Position numbers and translations under genes: made by a program. A model generated the notes under the pieces. The model worked only from the letters and a program-made list of their open reading frames with translations, searched no databases and had not been told where the DNA came from. A stretch of DNA of 59,286 bases, taken from positions 1 to 59,286 of the forward strand of contig JAUCBJ010007266.1 of NCBI GenBank assembly GCA_032718475.1, read 5' to 3'. This DNA comes from Nemertoderma westbladi (taxonomy: Eukaryota > Xenacoelomorpha > Nemertodermatida > Nemertodermatidae). Numbering within the stretch: the first letter of the stretch is position 1; each line of letters begins with the position of its first letter. Below are positions 54,235 through 59,286 of this stretch, piece after piece.

Positions 54235-56134
54235 AACCTTGGAATACGTCTCGCGATCGGGTTCTTTGAAATTCCATCTAAAAGCCGCATCTAGGTCCCT
54301 GAACAGGCAGTACTCTGTTAATCTACAGGAGCTAATAAACCAACAGGTTGATGCCATCAATGATGCTGACGGCAGCAGGCAATCATCCCAGGCATGGAAA
54401 TCGATCAATCTGCTTACTGGGCGGAAAAGCCAACCAACCACCAAGGTTAAGGCTGAATCACCAGCCGATCGCCTCAATGGTTGGAAAGCCCACTTTGAAA
54501 AGCTCCTCAATAATAACAGGGTATTGCCTGATAACTTTATAGAAGTAAAAGTGTCTGAGTCTGTACTCCCAGATATTCCCATTGGCGATATCTCCTTTGC
54601 AGAAGTGAAGGCTGCTGCAAAGAGCATTAAGACCAATCGTGCCAGTGGAGTAGATGGTGTTCCCCCTGAGGTCTTTAAAATACCTGAGTGTTTAAAGCTC
54701 ATCTATCCCATCATAGTAGACATGTACCGTACAACAAGAGTCCCACAAGAAATGAAAACAAATAAGTTGGTGCCAGTTCCCAAGAAGGGCAACCTAACAC
54801 TCTATGGTTCTTTTCGGGGAATCTCATTGATCTCGATTGCTGCAAAACTATACAATAGAATTCTATTAAATCGCATCAGGGATCCCATTGAGAGACTGCT
54901 ACGTGGAAATCAGAATGGGTTCCGTAAAGGTCGTGGGACCATGGAGCCCATTTTGGCACTTAGAAGGATAATTGAAGAGTTATCAAAAAAGAAAGACAGG
55001 CATCTGGCTGTTATCTTTGTTGACTTCTTCAAGGCCTTTGATTCAGTCTCTCGCTCACGTATGTTCAGCATACTTTCATTATATGGGATTCCTGATGAAA
55101 TTATTGCAGCAATCAGATCAGTATACGATGGTTCGACAACATTTGTGTCTACTGTTGACGGTGACACAGAACCATTTGAAGTGTTATGGGGCGTCCTCCA
55201 AGGAGACACACTTGCACCATTCTTGTTCATTATTGTGGTTGACTATGTTCTACGCATGTCCTTAGATCATCATAATGATGATGGGGTGATGATAACTCCA
55301 CCTACTGGCTCCAGAAGTCGAGGAAATCCTGCCAAGTACCTAACTGATCTAGACTTTGCTGATGACTTAGGAGTACTCTCAGAATCATTAGAGGGAGCCC
55401 AGCGGCTCCTCAGCTCATTAGAACATGCTGCTTCTAGTGTTGGTCTTTTTATTAACTCCAGAAAGACCAAAATTCTGACAGTTAACTTTGAAAGTCCTCA
55501 GCAAGTCTCTGATCGGATGAGCATAAGCTCAAATGATGGTATGCTTGAGCATGTGGACGACTTCTGTTACCTGGGATCATGGATCCGGAAGTCAGGTGAG
55601 GACCTTCGAATACGTAAGGGAAAGGCATGGGCAGCCTTGAATAGGCTTTCCAGGATTTGGAAGTCACCTAGAATTAATCGGAAACTTAAGGTCCGATTAT
55701 TTAGAGCAGCAGTAGTTCCAGTACTCCTCTACGGGAGTCCATGCTGGGCTCTAACTGCTGAGGACACCAAATCTCTGGATGGCACATTCACAAGAATGCT
55801 ACGCCGGGTACATTGTGTCAAGTACAATGCACACATCTCCAACCAGACACTATATAACATTGGAGGTGTCTCATTGGTTCCCCCAAGCTTGACACTAGAA
55901 CAAAATCGCCTCCGCTTTGCAGGACATTGCTTTCGCCGTGAGGACCAGCCAGTGCATAATCTCGTACTTTGGCAGCCTCATGGAGTGAATAAGCATGGTG
56001 GACAGCCCATGACTTTCTTGAGACGCATCTTAAAGGACACTGGCCTTAAAGATGCGGATGATCTAGCAAATGTCATGGGTGATAGAGAGTTGTGGCGGTG
56101 CAATTTTGTTGACAAGCCGGCACAGCATTCTTAA
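54235..56134 (+). CDS. LINE C reverse transcriptase, long open frame, 5'-truncated
   Basis: About 632 codons from a TAA at 54233 to the stop at 56132-56134. There is no ATG at the start, and the endonuclease is missing. It includes the linker (WKSINLLTGRKSQPTTK), RT fingers (PKKGNLTLYGSFRGISLIS), motif A (FVDFFKAFDS, near 55019), motif B (GVLQGDTLAPFLF, 55192-55230) and motif C (FADD, 55353-55367). The C-terminal module (GHCFRRED, LVLWQPHG) is shared with LINE A. All catalytic Asp are intact and no frameshift is seen, so it is much younger than LINE A. It sits inside a block of minus-strand ORF fragments. I found no obvious target duplication or tail. Confidence 0.9.
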
Positions 56135-56144
56135 AATGCAGCTG

Positions 56145-56562
56145 CAATGCAGCATGCCGATCCTAGTTGAAATTCCAACCATACTCTTGAAACGCGATGT
56201 GGCCAGAGGACGTACGGTCAACTCTGCTATATGTATCGTTAGCATTCGTCGATACATGACCCGGAAGAAGCCGCAGGATTGGACCCAAGGAAGGATGACT
56301 TGGGTGTCGACAAAGGGATAGGGTATGTTGTGGATGATAGGGAAATTGTCTGTCAAACCCCGATATATGGCTAAACCGAGTTATAAATGGATTCGTCTAA
56401 GAGAATGTCCAGCACGGGTTGTGGTAATATAGCTGCATCTATTCCCATGGCCGGGTGTCGATTCGTTTCGTTAATGTAAGCCTCTGCTTTAACAAACTGT
56501 TGATGTCTCGCACGGCGTTGATAGGTGGTCAGGCTGGGAAAACGCTGTTGGTACCGCGACAA
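56145..56562 (-). pseudogene. Unrecognised minus-strand protein fragments flanking LINE C
   Basis: Upstream part: a frame open from about 56630 to the TAG at 56371, with no ATG at its apparent start. It reads HVFYAYLSRYQQRFPSLTTY, then AAILPQPVLDILLDES. Shifted by one frame, 56356-56145 reads VDTQVILPWVQSCGFFRVMY and ATSRFKSMVGISTRIGML. The protein-like reading ends where LINE C begins. On the other side of LINE C, other minus-strand fragments resume at 54165. No family recognised. Confidence 0.4.
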
Positions 56563-56604
56563 GTACGCGTAAAAAACGTGCGTGGCGCCAGTGAGGCAGC
56601 GGAT

Positions 56605-56651
56605 ATGAACATGACCTACTATAATGACTACTACCTGTTATAGTAGGTCAT
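56605..56651. other. Strong hairpin between two minus-strand ORFs
   Basis: ATGACCTACTATA at 56609-56621 pairs perfectly with TATAGTAGGTCAT at 56638-56650 across a 16-base loop. It lies between the frames at 56562 and 56631. Confidence 0.7.
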
Positions 56652-56963
56652 GATATGAATCAATCGAGTTGAACCGAGCTCATGGTCTGGCACTGAGCCT
56701 TCATTGTCGTAAATCCTAATGCCGTAACTATGAATAGCATTAACTGTATGTAACCATTCAGCGTTAGCCACTTCGGTGGTCAGTTCTACTGGTTTCCATA
56801 GAGTATCCAACGAACCGGGTTCTCCACGCGCTATTCTTATGGATTCATAGCTAGGCATCTCATTAGTATTTGCATTTGGTTGGATATATTTCAAATCATC
56901 CTCCAGGAAAGTTATATCTAAGTTCCAGTGTACGAGGCGACGGTAATCCATAAATGTCTCCAA
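56631..56963 (-). CDS. Unrecognised 110-codon ORF
   Basis: A complete minus-strand frame starting METFMDYRRLVHWNLDITF, with a regular protein-like composition (LWKPVELTTEVANAEWLHTV, YGIRIYDNEGS). No transmembrane segment or known motif. It is the upstream member of the minus-strand block; it could be real, or the N-terminal remnant of the gene whose fragments follow. Confidence 0.35.
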   Translation of the reverse strand: METFMDYRRLVHWNLDITFLEDDLKYIQPNANTNEMPSYESIRIARGEPGSLDTLWKPVELTTEVANAEWLHTVNAIHSYGIRIYDNEGSVPDHELGSTRLIHIMTYYNR

Positions 56964-57080
56964 AGTTAAAGGGTGGACGTAAACTGGATTCTATTGTTAC
57001 TATGTTATAAGGTTTCTTAAATGAGTTTAATATTAAATATTAATTAATATTAAAAATATTATACTTAAGATGTAGTTAAA

Positions 57081-57185
57081 TTCTCGGCCGAGATTTTCGG
57101 CCGAGTTTTCTCGGCCGAGAAAACTCGGCCAAGATTCTCGGCCGAGTTTTTCTCGGCCGAGTTTGCGAAATTCTCGCCCGAGAAA
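57081..57185. repeat. TTCTCGGCCGAGAA palindrome cluster
   Basis: Five or more copies of CTCGGCCGAG within about 105 bp, plus another at 57326-57336. Each copy is itself palindromic, so the cluster can form many alternative hairpins. The antisense 66-codon frame through it is a repeat artefact. Confidence 0.8.
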
Positions 57186-57201
57186 GTATTAAAATATGAA
57201 A

Positions 57202-57281
57202 CGGCGGGAAATTTAAAATGGCACCAACACATTACACTAACTACAAAGGGAAAGGAAAATAACATTTTAAATTTCCCGCTG
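57202..57281. repeat. 19-bp inverted repeat containing E2F-like words
   Basis: CGGCGGGAAATTTAAAATG at 57202-57220 is mirrored by CATTTTAAATTTCCCGCTG at 57263-57281 with one mismatch. Each arm contains GCGGGAAA/TTTCCCGC, which matches the E2F consensus core. Whether it is regulatory or just a transposon end is unknown. Confidence 0.6.
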
Positions 57282-57559
57282 TTACAACTTTTAAGACTGT
57301 AAGATTATAAATTCTCTGCCGTGAATCTCGGCCGAGAATTATTGGCTTTGTTCTTGGGTTGGTGCATTTTCCACATTAAATGTCATCTTGCCTAGCTTAA
57401 CTAGTACTTTCCTATATTACTTTACTGTTGTATATTATTGTGTTATTGGTATTACGCTTATTCGCACCGTACTAAGTGCAATAAAGCTGTATTGGTGAGA
57501 GATATTAGCTATTGATCCAGTAAATGCCAAATGTATTACAAGTCAAACTGAACCCTATT

Positions 57560-57880
57560 ATTTATTACACTGATTCCGGGGTCTACTGCAAATCCTCGAC
57601 AGGCCTCGGGTTGACCGACAGCAGGTTCCCTGAACGAAACCGAAAGTCTTGTGGGAAGGGAGGTAGGCATTCTACTATAGGGAATCACCTAAGTATCGGA
57701 TAAGGGTCTTTCGAATTTCTCACACACCCGACGAAAAGTATTCCTCTAGTGACCTTTACTAGAGGAGATCCCTTACACACGTAAGTCCTGATGAGCCTTT
57801 GCGTAGGCCCCCCTAACGGCAGACAGAGGAACTGTTGAAGTCTGTCTGAAAGCAATATTTATTTATTCAGCAAAAAATGC
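57560..57880. other. Structured noncoding repeat region
   Basis: Contains a 9-bp perfect stem-loop TCCTCTAGT...ACTAGAGGA at 57751-57775, another CTTAC/GTAAG stem just after it, and CTGATGAGCC at 57788. No coding frame. Possibly part of a larger dispersed repeat with 57880-58155. Confidence 0.45.
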
Positions 57881-58019
57881 CCGTAGCGCCGTAGGTCACT
57901 CCTACCAAATTTCAGGTGAATATGATGGTTAGTTCTATAACTAGTCTCTACTAGCGGCAGACAGATGAACTACAGAACTCTGCCTCTGTTAATTTTCTAA
58001 ACTTTTGGTAGACTACTTG

Positions 58020-58155
58020 TGTTCCAAGTTTGGTTCCATTTCATCAAAGATTGACCGACTTATTAGCGTTCAAAATTTACAACGACGACGACAGACTGGT
58101 CCACTAATTATACCCCTACACTAAGGCTCTCCTGGACTTACGTGGCTCGCCCCAC
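58020..58155 (+). repeat. Dispersed repeat, copy 2 (ends TGGCTCGCCCCAC)
   Basis: Aligns by eye with 31405-31557: CCATTTCATCAAAGATTGAC, GTTCAAAATTTACAACGACG and the end GTGGCTCGCCCCACA. The middle part resembles 26590-26720. Confidence 0.55.
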
Positions 58156-58505
58156 ATAAACCTCGCCCTATCCGAGAATCTCGGAAATTTAGATACTTCT
58201 TAAGTATATATTTTGTTATTGATACATCTTGAGTATAATATTCATTCAGATAGTTTTGGCGTAAACGGCGCTTCATTGCTCTAATATAAATTTAGCCAAT
58301 ATAATTAATTAATATAATTATGCAAGGGTGCTGCATCATTATTACTACAGTAGTACTGTAGTATTCCCAATTGCGTGTGTAAATTATAAAGTACAGTTTG
58401 CGTTCAAATATTTTTTCAAACATTTTTCAAAATTACAATAGTAGTCTAAAAGTTTTATTGCACATGTCTGCATTGCCTGCTGTGGTACGGCACTGCTGTT
58501 ATTGT

Positions 58506-58617
58506 GTTATGATGCATCAAATCCAGCGAAAAAGAGGAAAGTAACTGATTTCTATTCACCTGCATCTGAAATAGATATTGTTGAAGATGTGGACCTGGAG
58601 TTATTAATTCTAATCTG
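58506..58617 (+). other. Possible coding fragment with an NLS-like motif
   Basis: One frame reads NPAKKRKVTDFYSPASE followed by acidic residues and a stop at 58615-58617. KKRKV is a classical nuclear-localisation core, and TDFYSP-like phrases occur near the start of some hAT/ZBED-type transposases. There is no ATG in frame nearby. Too short to assign. Confidence 0.25.
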
Positions 58618-59286
58618 AACACAATCAGGGAAGGTAATATTCAGTATCGATCACCTCACCCAGCGCCACACTCGGTAAGAGAAAGGGTTTCATCATTCCA
58701 GATATTGGGCTAGTCAAAACTTTGTCCTATCCGAGAAGTTAGCCGCCCGTGGGTATTTTTATTGCGTTCAGTCCTCCCCCCTCTCCTGCCCTATCTGGCT
58801 TTATAATATTCAAATTTTTTTGTAATACAGTAATATAAGCCTACATTTGTTTTATTGTCTTTATTGTTATTGTCTTTAGTGTTTAAATAGATAATAATAA
58901 TAAATATTTAATTGAAATAAGTGAAAACAATAATAATATTCAAAGATATACTATCATTTTTCTCCTGAGCCACTAGTTGTACCACCCATCTGCTTCTCCT
59001 GATCCGACCGAAACAGGAACCTTAGCCGCCTCTAGTGATATCCCCTCTTACATTGACAGCACCATGATAAATTACATGATAAATATAATGCAAGGTGCAG
59101 AATTTACTACCAAACCAGTAACTTCCAGTACCTGAAGTAAAAATATGGGAGTGTCCTAGTGTCCAACATTCATTACGTCACCAGTAGTGGATCTCACTGT
59201 GAACGGTCTGAGCTACTCCTGCTGTGCTCAAGGGAAGGGAAGGAAACTGGACGCAATAAAAATTCATCCCTCTCCATGGGAAATTG
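58618..59286. other. Right-end spacer, no gene seen
   Basis: AT-rich with an interrupted ATA/ATT run at 58890-58945. No credible ORF, no RNA gene recognised. Confidence 0.5.

Noticed and set aside
57065-57265. 66-codon minus-strand ORF
   Set aside because: Half of it is translation of the CTCGGCCGAG palindrome cluster; no conserved features.
57751-57800. Possible hammerhead ribozyme (CTGATGAG next to stem-loops, GAAA upstream)
   Set aside because: The conserved core cannot be assembled. No GAAA follows the stem after CTGATGAG; in the permuted order, stem II has no partner and stem I is not adjacent to the core.

Overview
The window is metazoan DNA, most likely from a marine invertebrate. 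The evidence is two BEL/Pao retrotransposons (a superfamily known only from animals), a Mag-like Ty3/gypsy element, several LINEs, spliced exons of a C2H2 zinc-finger gene, and AT-rich intergenic DNA full of short inverted-repeat elements. I cannot name the species. I saw no tRNA, rRNA or CRISPR array and nothing bacterial.

Layout. 1-7275: an old, frameshifted LINE (LINE A) split by a very young gypsy element (1297-6331; 249-bp LTRs that look identical; 5-bp target duplication GATGG). 7276-19362: a decayed BEL/Pao copy on the minus strand (copy 1). Its 3' end is cut by LINE A and its 5' LTR carries a 527-bp hAT-like MITE. 19363-21300: AT-rich spacer with palindromic repeats. 21303-23315: a LINE with an intact RT ORF (LINE B). 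24490-33750: a zinc-finger gene. Three phase-1 exons can be joined with good splice sites, ending in a 16-finger array, and the 5.9-kb last intron is full of repeats. 34349-35116: a Harbinger-like MITE and a foldback. 35145-50875: a nearly intact, unusually long (15.7 kb) BEL/Pao element (copy 2) with about 1.19-kb LTRs and a broken third coding block between pol and its 3' LTR. 50917-52300: a foldback with minisatellite arms and another MITE. 52441-56965: minus-strand ORF fragments I cannot place, including a protein with a CX2CX4HX4C knuckle and an RT remnant, interrupted by LINE C. 56966-59286: palindromic and dispersed repeats.

Nesting gives a relative history. BEL copy 1 landed first, LINE A inserted into it, and gypsy inserted into LINE A. 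Comparing the two BEL copies shows that copy 2 has a frameshift in an Ala/Glu-rich repeat where copy 1 reads through. The only clear host gene is the zinc-finger gene. Its tandem fingers differ mainly at DNA-contact positions, which is the usual sign of a rapidly evolving zinc-finger family.

The best candidates for something undescribed are the third coding block of BEL copy 2, the unplaced minus-strand block at 52.4-57 kb, and the in-frame TGA in an otherwise young and intact gypsy element.
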